From Ornithinimicrobium sp. CNJ-824 (GTDB taxonomy: Bacteria; Actinomycetota; Actinomycetes; Actinomycetales; Dermatophilaceae): 64,000 bases of DNA. The DNA lies in the NCBI RefSeq assembly GCF_001942405.1, contig NZ_MKKA01000062.1, forward strand, positions 1-64,000, in the 5' to 3' direction. Below the pieces are notes generated by a model. It saw nothing but the letters and a program-made list of their open reading frames with translations, was not told where the DNA came from and searched no databases. Positions 36,301 through 42,591 of the stretch are shown one piece after another. Positions within the stretch are counted from its first letter, which is position 1. Each line of letters opens with the position of its first letter. The translations under genes were made by a program, and so were the position numbers.

Positions 36301-36857
36301 TCGATCTCGTCGGTCGTGGGCTGGATGAGGTCGGCGAGCGCGTGGTAGTCCTCACCGCCCCGCTTGTCGGCGACCGCGTAGATCTCGGCCTGCGCGGTGT
36401 TGACGATCTCCTCGACGTCACCGCCGCCGTAGCCGATCTGCACGATCCGGGTGCCCGCCTCGACCAGGCGGCGCAGGACCGCCCGCTCGGCGACGATCTC
36501 GGCGTAGAAGGCGGCGTTGGCCGCGGTGGGGACCCCGGCGATGAGCTGGTGCAGGTATGCCGTGCCGCCGATCCGGCTGAGCTCGCCCCGCTTGGTCAGC
36601 TCGTCGGCGACGGTGATCGCGTCGACCGGCTCCCCCCGGGAGAACAGGTCGACGACCGCCTCGTAGATCCGCTCGTGGGCCGGGCGGTAGAAGTCGACGG
36701 GCTTGATGATCTCCGAGCACTCGCCGATGGCGTCCTTGGACAGGAGCATGGCCCCCAGGGCGCTCTCCTCCGCGGCCACGTCCTGCGGCGGGAGCCGCTC
36801 CTCGGGCGACCCCTCCCCCGGAGCCCCGTACGCCCGTTCCAGCTCGCTCAGCGACAT
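33318..36857 (-). CDS. dnaB: Replicative DNA helicase DnaB with two inteins
   Basis: The precursor is 1179 residues; removing inteins of 400 and 323 residues leaves 456, the normal DnaB size. Extein landmarks: N-terminal domain (PQDVAAEESALGAMLLSKDA), linker, RecA-like core with Walker A split as ARPAVGK / STFALDIAR, Walker B LKLVVVDYLQLM, and DLRESG / SIEQDADVVILLHRE. DnaB unwinds DNA at the replication fork. Intein 1 interrupts the P-loop and intein 2 the later conserved motif, so neither precursor can work until splicing. Excellent AGGAGGG ribosome binding site. It lies 8 kb from its usual neighbours rplI/rpsR/ssb/rpsF. Confidence 0.97.
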   Translation of the reverse strand: MSLSELERAYGAPGEGSPEERLPPQDVAAEESALGAMLLSKDAIGECSEIIKPVDFYRPAHERIYEAVVDLFSRGEPVDAITVADELTKRGELSRIGGTAYLHQLIAGVPTAANAAFYAEIVAERAVLRRLVEAGTRIVQIGYGGGDVEEIVNTAQAEIYAVADKRGGEDYHALADLIQPTTDEIEHNASSTGEMVGVPTGFNELDELTNGLHPGQMVIVAARPAVGKALALDTPLPTPSGWTTMGEVRVGDQLLGADGRPTTVVAATEVMHDRPCYEVEFSDGSVITADAEHLWETSTRAERRGLREHSSSVRTTAEIERTLRCETADSRLNHSVALGGPLDLPQAELPLSPYVLGAWLGDGESAGARITSNDPEILVHLEAEGVEVRPQGNMLYSMVLPRGAVLPRVCLVCGSSFVPRATHVLTCGRSCGGRSKGLAPRREPSCPDCGSPSSGTGRCRSCYHDHGSVKALLRKAGVLGNKHIPTCYQRASESQRRALLAGLLDTDGTVSAQGCPQFTTTSDRLADDVYELVVGLGYRCGRSRKSVRGRSVQSSTAHTLTFSADEDVFRLERKRLAHKDRRARSFHRRDSRFITAVRRVGSVPVRCVQVDNDRQLFLAGRSMIPTHNSTFALDIARAAAIKHSLPTVVFSLEMSRTEITMRLLSAESEIPLQNMRKGNMRDRDWTRLAETQGRIHGAPLFIDDSPNMSLMEIRAKCRRLKQRNDLKLVVVDYLQLMSSGKRVESRQQEVAEFSRALKLLAKELEVPLIALSQLNRGPEQRTDKKPQMSDLRESGCLTADTRILRADTGAEVTMGELYESGERDVPVWSLDESLRYVRRHLTHVFPTGTRPVFRLTLTSGKTVRATENHPFLTYDGWKQLGDLRACDKIAVPRHLPAPDKHEPWSHDDQVLAMARDLDSGRFDALPDNAAHMSKRQIALLIGSLWARGGSVRLEDARIVVEWHGERGLADDMSRQLLRFGISTRLSTRAGLTVLSVQDKDDQRRFLREIAPLVDLGPDVAPALAFVEAGDTRAEPRPVLAEPAPLWQEMAQILQLETDGGALRTVAEVLDSEDLDLAAVNDVLFDDVVSVELDGVEEVFDATVLGNHNFVANGIAVHNSIEQDADVVILLHRESMYERESPREGEADVIVAKHRNGPTDTVVVAFQGHYSRFTNMASNF
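33504..34472 (-). other. DnaB intein 2 (class 1, Cys1, degenerate endonuclease)
   Basis: Residues 796-1118 of the precursor. It starts with Cys1 (CLTADTRILRADTGAEVTM), has block B with ATENHPF (T-x-x-H), block F VFDATVLGNHNFVANGI and block G VHN followed by Ser+1. These are complete class 1 splicing signals at the well-known DnaB-b site (SG / SIEQDAD). The middle, about 200 residues, resembles a LAGLIDADG endonuclease whose catalytic acidic motif has decayed (LLIGSLWARGG in place of the G-D/E-G pattern). Probably splices but no longer homes. Confidence 0.92.
34974..36173 (-). other. DnaB intein 1 (class 3, P-loop, LAGLIDADG plus zinc-binding insert)
   Basis: Residues 229-628 of the precursor. 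It starts with Ala (ALALDTPLPTPSGWTTMG), so it lacks the usual Cys/Ser1. It carries the WCT signature of class 3 inteins: Trp in block B (GSVITADAEHLW, position 12), Cys in block F (VRCVQVDNDRQLFLAG) and Thr in block G (PTHN then Ser+1). In class 3 inteins the block F Cys makes the first branched ester. The endonuclease has intact-looking LGAWLGDGES and LLAGLLDTDGTVS motifs. Between them lie two Cys clusters (C-x2-C and C-x3-C; CPDCG and CRSC) that suggest a zinc-ribbon DNA-binding insert. Confidence 0.9.
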
Positions 36858-37220
36858 GTGCCCTCCTGCTCTCGCCCGTCCGGCTCTGCGACCACGTCAC
36901 CACGACCCACCGACAGACCCACAGCGCGCCACGGTACGCCGGACGCGGACCTCCCCCAAGACGCCCCTGTGGACAGCCTGTGGAGGGGATGTGGAACGCC
37001 GGTGGACGACACGCGACGGGCCTGCGCACAGCTGTGGACGAGGCCTGTGGACGACGGTGCGACACAGCATCCCCACACCTGTTGACCAGCGCCTTCTCCA
37101 CCCACACCCTGTGGAGAAGAACTCGGCCCAGAAAGTTTCAGGACCGCCCTCCGGCACCACCTCGGGCGTGTCGCCCACACCACACCAGCGGCCGGGAAGA
37201 GATGCGCACCCCGCCGACGT
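36858..37220. other. dnaB-hsp20 intergenic region with clustered TGTGGA words
   Basis: Between the divergent dnaB and hsp20 starts. No gene is visible. The stretch 36966-37118 contains TGTGGACAG, two copies of TGTGGACGA, TGTGGAGGG and TGTGGAGAA, all in one orientation and all near the GC-rich DnaA-box form TGTGGACAA. None is a perfect box. It may be a DnaA-responsive control region for dnaB. Confidence 0.4.
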
Positions 37221-37247
37221 TTGGCACTCTAGAAGCAAGAGTGCTAA
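37221..37247 (+). promoter_or_regulatory. CIRCE element (HrcA operator)
   Basis: TTGGCACTC-N9-GAGTGCTAA matches the CIRCE consensus TTAGCACTC-N9-GAGTGCTAA with one mismatch. It lies 98 bp ahead of the hsp20 ATG. HrcA bound here represses heat-shock genes; this places the small heat-shock protein in the HrcA regulon. Confidence 0.9.
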
Positions 37248-37344
37248 TCCATCGGGAAGCACCCGCACGGTGCAGCACTCACCACCAGGACCGAGGGCGG
37301 ACCGGTGCCGCCGGACCTCCCTCGACCGCACAGAAGGAGGAAGC

Positions 37345-37821
37345 ATGAACCGTTTCGACCCGTTCCGCGAGATGGACCGCCTGATGTCGGAGACGATGCG
37401 CACCCCGGCGGCCTCGGCGATGCCGATGGACCTGTTCCGCTCCGGGGAGACGTTCGTCGCCAAGGTGGACCTGCCCGGCGTCGACCCGAGCTCCATCGAC
37501 GTCGACGTCGAGGACCGCACGATGACCATCCGTGCCGAGCGGCGCGAGGAGCCCGACGCCGAGCAGTGGCTCTCCCACGAGCGGCCGGCCGGCACCTTCG
37601 CCCGGCAGCTCACCCTGGGCTACGGCGTGGCCCTGGACCGCATCGAGGCCGACTACACCGACGGGGTGCTCACCCTGACCATCCCGGTGGCCGAGGAGGC
37701 CCGGCCGCGCAAGATCCAGGTGGCCCACCGCTCCGGCCTGGGCGGTGGCGACAGCGTCCGCGGCGAGGTCGCCGAGCACTCCGACGACACCTCCGGCGAG
37801 GAGCAGTCCCAGGACGCCTGA
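37345..37821 (+). CDS. hsp20: Hsp20/alpha-crystallin family small heat-shock protein
   Basis: A 158-residue ATP-independent chaperone that holds unfolding proteins. It starts MNRFDPFREMDRLMSETM. The alpha-crystallin domain runs from about residue 28 (MDLFRSGETFVAKVDLPGV) to 130, with LPGVDPSSIDVDVEDRTM, ERPAGTFARQLTLG and the C-terminal strand DGVLTLTIPVAEEARPRKIQV. The C-terminal I-x-I-type anchor is weak (IPV). The tail is acidic. Strong AAGGAGG ribosome binding site and a CIRCE operator upstream, so heat-inducible via HrcA. Monocistronic, ending at a strong hairpin. Confidence 0.95.
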   Translation: MNRFDPFREMDRLMSETMRTPAASAMPMDLFRSGETFVAKVDLPGVDPSSIDVDVEDRTMTIRAERREEPDAEQWLSHERPAGTFARQLTLGYGVALDRIEADYTDGVLTLTIPVAEEARPRKIQVAHRSGLGGGDSVRGEVAEHSDDTSGEEQSQDA

Positions 37822-37882
37822 CCCGTCCTCCGCGCCCCGGCGCACTCCCGACCTCGGCGCACACCTCGCGCCCCGCGCGATC

Positions 37883-37913
37883 CGGGCCCGGCACCGCCAC
37901 GGTGCCGGGCCCG
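37883..37913 (+). terminator. Hairpin terminator after hsp20
   Basis: CGGGCCCGGCACC-GCCAC-GGTGCCGGGCCCG is a perfect 13-bp stem, 61 bp past the hsp20 stop and just ahead of the MATE gene. Confidence 0.85.
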
Positions 37914-37941
37914 TCGCCGTCGGCTGGCACACTTGCCGCTC

Positions 37942-39267
37942 GTGAGCACCCCCGACCAGCCCTCCCTGCGCCGGGAGGTGCTGCGCCTGGCGGTTCCCGC
38001 CTTCCTCGCGCTCGTCGCCGAGCCGCTCTTCCTGCTGGCCGACTCGGCCATCGTCGGCCACCTGGGCACCGCGGCCCTGGCCGGCCTGGGGGTGGCCAGC
38101 GCCGTCCTGCTCACCGCGGTCAACATCTTCGTCTTCCTCGCCTACGGCACGACCGCTGTCGTCGCCCGCCGCCTGGGCGCCGGCGACCAGCGCGGGGCGC
38201 TCAGCGCCGGCATCGACGGCATGTGGCTCGCGGTGCTCCTGGGCGTGTTCGCCGCGGCCGCCACCGCCCTCTGGGCCCAGCCCGTCGTGGAGGTCTTCGG
38301 CGCCACCCCGGGTGCCACCGCGGAGGCGGTGACCTACCTGCGCGTGTCGACGCTCGGCATACCCATGATGCTGCTCGTGCTGGCCGCGACCGGGGTCCTG
38401 CGCGGCCTGCAGGACACCCGCACCCCGCTGGTCGTCTCGGTCGTGGGCTTCACCACCAACGCCCTGCTGTCCCTGCTGCTGGTCCACGGGGTGGGCTGGG
38501 GGATCGCCGGCGCCGCGTGGGGCACCGTGCTGGCGCAGACCGGGATGGCGGTGGCGATGACCGCGGTCGTCGTGCGCGCCGCCCGACGCCTGGACGCCCC
38601 GCTGGGCTTCGCCGCCTCCGGGGTGCTGCGGGCCGCGGCCGGCGGGGTCCCCCTCCTCGTGCGCACCCTGTCCCTGCGTGCGGTGCTCCTGCTGACCACC
38701 TGGGTGGCCGCAGGGCTCGGCGAGCCCGAGCTGGCGGCCCACCAGGTGGCGATGACGGTATGGAGCTCGCTCGCCTTCGCGCTCGACGCGCTGGCGATCG
38801 CGGCGCAGGCGCTCGTGGGCAAGTCGCTCGGGGCCGGCGACGTCGCCGGCACCCGGGCCGCCACCGCGATGATGGTGCGCTGGGGCGTCTGGTTCGGGGT
38901 GGTCCTGGCGGTCCTCATCGTGGCCACCCACCGCGTCGTGCCGCTCGCCTTCTCCACCGACCCCCGGGTGCACGCGGCCCTCGGTGCCGCGCTGCTCGTG
39001 GTGGCCCTGGGCCAGCCCGTCTCCGGGATCGCGTTCGTCCTCGACGGGGTGCTCATCGGGGCCGGCGACGCCCGTTGGCTGGCGTGGGCGCAGACGGTGT
39101 TCCTGCTGGCCTACCTGCCGCTGGCGCTGGCCGTGCGGGCCCTGGACCAGGTCGGGATCACCGGGCTGGTCTGGTTGTGGCTGGCCTACACCGCGTGGAT
39201 GGCCGTGCGGGCCGCCGGGCTGACCTGGCGGTCCCGGCAGGACGCCTGGATGGTCACCGGCGCCTGA
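37942..39267 (+). CDS. MATE-family multidrug/toxin exporter (DinF-like)
   Basis: A 441-residue exporter with twelve transmembrane helices, in two MatE repeats. The start EVLRLAVPAFLALVAEPLFLLADSAIVGHLG is typical of the DinF/NorM group, and the second repeat begins GVLRAAAGGVPLLVRTLSLRAV. These proteins expel drugs or organic cations using Na+ or H+ gradients. Start is taken as GTG 37942; a TTG nine bases earlier is possible. Its stop lies 14 bp from the convergent mnhG stop. No regulator adjacent. Confidence 0.9.
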   Translation: MSTPDQPSLRREVLRLAVPAFLALVAEPLFLLADSAIVGHLGTAALAGLGVASAVLLTAVNIFVFLAYGTTAVVARRLGAGDQRGALSAGIDGMWLAVLLGVFAAAATALWAQPVVEVFGATPGATAEAVTYLRVSTLGIPMMLLVLAATGVLRGLQDTRTPLVVSVVGFTTNALLSLLLVHGVGWGIAGAAWGTVLAQTGMAVAMTAVVVRAARRLDAPLGFAASGVLRAAAGGVPLLVRTLSLRAVLLLTTWVAAGLGEPELAAHQVAMTVWSSLAFALDALAIAAQALVGKSLGAGDVAGTRAATAMMVRWGVWFGVVLAVLIVATHRVVPLAFSTDPRVHAALGAALLVVALGQPVSGIAFVLDGVLIGAGDARWLAWAQTVFLLAYLPLALAVRALDQVGITGLVWLWLAYTAWMAVRAAGLTWRSRQDAWMVTGA

Positions 39268-39281
39268 GCCTCCGGCACCGG

Positions 39282-39632
39282 TCAGCCACCCTCGGCGCCG
39301 GTGCCCGACCGTCGGGCCAGGTGGATGTCGGCGGGCTCGACCTGGCCGGTCCGGAACCCGGCCCGGCCGACCATGTGCGCGCCGGCCGGGATGGTCAGCA
39401 GCTGGAAGACGCCGATGAGCAGCAGCATGCCCACGTCCAGGCCGGATCGGGTGCGCAGCCCCACCCCCAGCAGGACGAGCAGCACGCCGAGCACCTGCGG
39501 CTTGGTGCCGGCGTGCATGCGGGTCAGCAGGTCGGGGAAGCGCAGCAGGCCGATGCCCGCGGCCAGGCACAGGAGGGCCCCGACCAGCAGCGCGGCCAGG
39601 CCGAGCAGGTCGGCGACGTCGGTCCAGCTCAC
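39282..39632 (-). CDS. mnhG: Mrp/Mnh antiporter subunit G
   Basis: A 116-residue membrane subunit of the multi-subunit Na+/H+ antiporter. It has three helices; the family segment GLLRFPDLLTRMHAGTKPQVLG is present near residues 28-49. The last 20 residues are a hydrophilic tail (ADIHLARRSGTGAEGG). Last gene of the mnhA-C-D-E-F-G operon, overlapping mnhF by four bases. Confidence 0.95.
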   Translation of the reverse strand: MSWTDVADLLGLAALLVGALLCLAAGIGLLRFPDLLTRMHAGTKPQVLGVLLVLLGVGLRTRSGLDVGMLLLIGVFQLLTIPAGAHMVGRAGFRTGQVEPADIHLARRSGTGAEGG

Positions 39633-39937
39633 GGCTCCAACCGTCCTTCCTCCGAGCCCGGGTCACGGTCCTTGGCGACGAACCGGGCCACCGCCACCGA
39701 GGCCAGGAAGCCCACGAGCGAGAGCGAGATGAGCAGCGGCAGGGTCGTCGACCCGCTCGTGAGCGCGGCCTGGGCCCCCAGCGCGCAGACGACGATCGAG
39801 ACGAGCACGTCGGTGGCGACCACCCGGTCGAGCACGCTGGGTCCGATGGTGATCCGCACGAGGGTCAGCGCCGCGGCCACCGCCAGCACCGCCCCGACGG
39901 TCCACGCGAGCACGCCCTCCAGCACGTCCAGGCTCAT
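39629..39937 (-). CDS. mnhF: Mrp/Mnh antiporter subunit F
   Basis: A 102-residue three-helix subunit. Family segment ALTLVRITIGPSVLDRVVATDVLV is visible near residues 22-46. Overlaps mnhE by four bases (ATGA) and mnhG by four bases. Required with the other subunits for a working Na+/H+ antiporter in characterised Mrp systems. Confidence 0.95.
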   Translation of the reverse strand: MSLDVLEGVLAWTVGAVLAVAAALTLVRITIGPSVLDRVVATDVLVSIVVCALGAQAALTSGSTTLPLLISLSLVGFLASVAVARFVAKDRDPGSEEGRLEP

Positions 39938-40503
39938 CGGGCCTCCTTCCGTCGGCGCGGGTCCAGCAGCTCCTCGGCGCGCGGGTCGAAGGCCCGCAGC
40001 ACCCGGGCCTCCTGGCCCAGCACCCGGCGGCGGACCGCCTTGGCCTCGCGCGGGGTGGAGACGTCCAGCGCGTGCAGGGTGAGCAGCCGGGTGGACGGCT
40101 CGAGGTCGACGACGACCGTCCCGGGCACCAGGGCGGTCATCTCGGCGGTGATCGTCTGCAGCAGCTCGTCGTCGCCGGCCAGCTCGAGGTCCATCACCAC
40201 GCCGCGCACCGGCGGGCCCGGCCGCACGGTCAGCCAGGCCACCTGGAAGGAGGCCACGACGACGTCGGCCAGGAAGCGGGCGACGAGCACGACGAACGCC
40301 CACGGACGCAGCCGCAGCCGCACCCGCACCCTCGGCAGCGGGAAGACGACGAGCACGAGCACCGCGGTGAGCACCCCGCCGGCGACGACGACGGCCGAGG
40401 GGCTGCCCCAGAGCAGGATCCAGACCGCGGTCAGCCAGAAGACCGACCACCAGGACAGCCGTCGGGGGGTATGCCGTCGCGCTCCGCCCCTGCTCGTGCT
40501 CAC
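39934..40503 (-). CDS. mnhE: Mrp/Mnh antiporter subunit E
   Basis: A 189-residue subunit with a long basic N-terminus (SRGGARRHTPRRLSWWSV) and two to three helices. The family C-terminal part ITAEMTALVPGTVVVDLEPSTRLLTLHALDV is intact. GTG start overlaps the mnhD stop by four bases. Structural subunit of the Mrp complex. Confidence 0.94.
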   Translation of the reverse strand: MSTSRGGARRHTPRRLSWWSVFWLTAVWILLWGSPSAVVVAGGVLTAVLVLVVFPLPRVRVRLRLRPWAFVVLVARFLADVVVASFQVAWLTVRPGPPVRGVVMDLELAGDDELLQTITAEMTALVPGTVVVDLEPSTRLLTLHALDVSTPREAKAVRRRVLGQEARVLRAFDPRAEELLDPRRRKEAR

Positions 40504-42053
40504 GGGCTCACCCCGGGGCCGAGGACCGCGTCCAGGTAGGGCGTGCGGAGCATGAGGTCGACGGCCGCCCGGGTGGTCACGTCGTAGAGCGGTCCGGCCA
40601 CGACGACCAGGCCGACGCCGACGGCGACGAGGGCGCCGGTCGGCAGCAGCACGCCCAGGCCGAGGGCGCCGTGGTGCCCGCCGCGCAGGGGGCCGCTGCC
40701 GGTGATCCCCTCGGGGTTCTCCGACCAGAACGCGCGCCCCCAGACCCGCGCGACGGCATACAGGGTGAGCAGGGAGGTGACGACCGAGGCGACCACCAGG
40801 GCCCAGGCCAGCCACCGTCCGTCGTCCACGCCCGCCTGGATGAGCCCGACCTTGCCGAGGAAGCCGGTGAACGGGGGGATGCCGGCGAGGTTCATCGCCG
40901 GGACGAAGAACAGCACGCCGACGATCGGGCTGATCCTGGCCAGGTCGCCGAGCCGGGCGGTGTCGGTGGAGCCGCCGACCCGTTCGACGAGACCGGTGAC
41001 GAGGAACAGCGTGGTCTGCACGAGGATGTGGTGGGCGACGTAGAAGATGGCCGCCGCCAGCCCGATCGTGCTGCCCAGGGCGATGCCGAAGAGCATGTAG
41101 CCGATGTGGCTGACCAGCGTGTAGGACAGCATCCGCTTGATGTCGTCCTGCACGATCGCGCCGAGGATGCCCACGACCATCGTCAGCAGCGCCGCCCACA
41201 GCAGCAGGTCGTCGAACCGGGTCTGGGGGAACAGCAGCGTCTGGGTCCGGATCATGGCGTAGACGCCGACCTTGGTCAGCAGGCCGGCGAAGACGGCCGT
41301 CACCGGCGCCGGGGCGGTGGGGTAGGAGTCGGGCAGCCAGCCGGACATGGGGAAGACGGCGGCCTTGACCGCGAAGCCGATGAGCAGCATGACGTGCAGC
41401 AGGGCGGCGGTCCCGGGCTGGATCTCGCCCAGCCGCTGGGCCAGCAGCGCCAGGTTGACCGTGCCCGCGGCCGCGTAGACGAGGGCGATGGCGGTGAGGA
41501 AGATCATCGAGGACAGCAGGCTGACCAGCACGTAGGTGGTGCCCGCCCGGACACGCTCGAGCGTGCCCCCGAGGGTGAGGAGCACGAAGCTGGCCGCCAG
41601 CAGCATCTCGAAGCCGACGTAGAGGTGGAACAGGTCGCCGGAGACGAAGGTGGTGGTCACGCCGGCCGCGAGGACGAGGATCGAGGGGTGGAAGACCGGC
41701 AGCGGCGAGTGGCCGTCGGACTCGTCGTCGAAGGAGCTGGCCCCCTGGCCGACGGAGTAGGCGAGCACCCCCATCGTCACGGTCGTGGAGACGATGACCA
41801 TGAGTGCGGCCAGCCGGTCCACGACCAGGACGATGCCCTCCCACGGCATCCAGCCCCCGACGAGCATGACCTGGGGGCCCTGGGTGTCGGCCGCCCACAG
41901 CAGCCAGCCGGCGAGCACGAGCATGGCGGCCAGCACCGTCATGCTGACGACACGCTGGACGCCGGTGCGGCCGGTCGCGGCGAGCGTGATCCCCGCGCCG
42001 ATGAGGGGAAGCACGACGAGGAGGGGCACCATCCAGGCCCAGGTGGTCGTCAC
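40500..42053 (-). CDS. mnhD: Mrp/Mnh antiporter subunit D (proton-translocating)
   Basis: A 517-residue NuoN/NuoM-like ion-translocating subunit with about fourteen helices. The conserved TM5 Glu is in YVGFEMLLAASFVLLTLGG and the TM7 Lys region is LIGFAVKAAVFPMSGWLPDSY; the discontinuous helix region LLTKVGVYAMIRTQTLLFP follows. Homologous to complex I antiporter-like subunits. ATG start; ATGA overlap with mnhC. Confidence 0.96.
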   Translation of the reverse strand: MTTTWAWMVPLLVVLPLIGAGITLAATGRTGVQRVVSMTVLAAMLVLAGWLLWAADTQGPQVMLVGGWMPWEGIVLVVDRLAALMVIVSTTVTMGVLAYSVGQGASSFDDESDGHSPLPVFHPSILVLAAGVTTTFVSGDLFHLYVGFEMLLAASFVLLTLGGTLERVRAGTTYVLVSLLSSMIFLTAIALVYAAAGTVNLALLAQRLGEIQPGTAALLHVMLLIGFAVKAAVFPMSGWLPDSYPTAPAPVTAVFAGLLTKVGVYAMIRTQTLLFPQTRFDDLLLWAALLTMVVGILGAIVQDDIKRMLSYTLVSHIGYMLFGIALGSTIGLAAAIFYVAHHILVQTTLFLVTGLVERVGGSTDTARLGDLARISPIVGVLFFVPAMNLAGIPPFTGFLGKVGLIQAGVDDGRWLAWALVVASVVTSLLTLYAVARVWGRAFWSENPEGITGSGPLRGGHHGALGLGVLLPTGALVAVGVGLVVVAGPLYDVTTRAAVDLMLRTPYLDAVLGPGVSP

Positions 42054-42591
42054 CGCCGTTCCCCCCTCTTGTCGTGCCCGTGCCCGTGGTGCCGGTCCTC
42101 GTCCTCCACGAACTCGTCGTGCGCGTGCTCCGCGCCGGTCTCGTCGTGGTGGCTGCTCTCGGTCCGGTGCCCCTCGGCCTCGATCTCGTCGCTGGTCTCC
42201 CGCGCGGACGGCCCGGGGCCGAGGTCGTCGGCCTCGGCGCGCGCGTGGATCCGGGCGGACTCGGTGTCGTCGTCGACGAGGTCGACGCCGGAAAGCTGAC
42301 GTCCCCGGTGGGCGAGCGCGAGCACGAAGGCGGTCATCCCCAGGGTGATGACGATGGCGGTGAGCACCAGGGCCTGCGGCACGGGGTCCGCCATCCGCTC
42401 CCCGGTCGGGGAGGCCCCACGATCGGCGGGGCCCCGGGGGGTCCGGAGGCGATGATGAACAGCAGGTTGATGCCGTTGCCCATGAGCAGGAAGCCCATGA
42501 GCGCGCGCACGAGCGAGCGGGACAGGAACAGGTAGGTGCCCGTCCCGACGAGGGCCGCGGAGGTGAGCACGAGGGTGAGGTTGGGGGTCAT
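42050..42591 (-). CDS. mnhC: Mrp/Mnh antiporter subunit C (frameshifted, His-rich tail)
   Basis: NuoK-like three-helix subunit. The N-terminal half (LFLSRSLVRALMGFLLMGNGINLLFI) is in one frame to about 42418. Then ERMADPVPQALVLTAIVITLG and the third helix are in the next frame. One missing base in the GGGG/CCCC-rich segment restores a 180-residue protein. Typical MnhC is about 115-150. The extra C-terminal tail of about 70 residues is rich in His, Asp and Glu (HAHDEFVEDEDRHHGHGHD), which suggests metal binding. ATGA overlaps on both sides. Confidence 0.9.

Noticed and set aside
37279..39666. A 795-residue minus-strand frame opposite hsp20 and the MATE gene
   Set aside because: Pure antisense frame; the CIRCE, ribosome binding site and family motifs all support the plus-strand genes.
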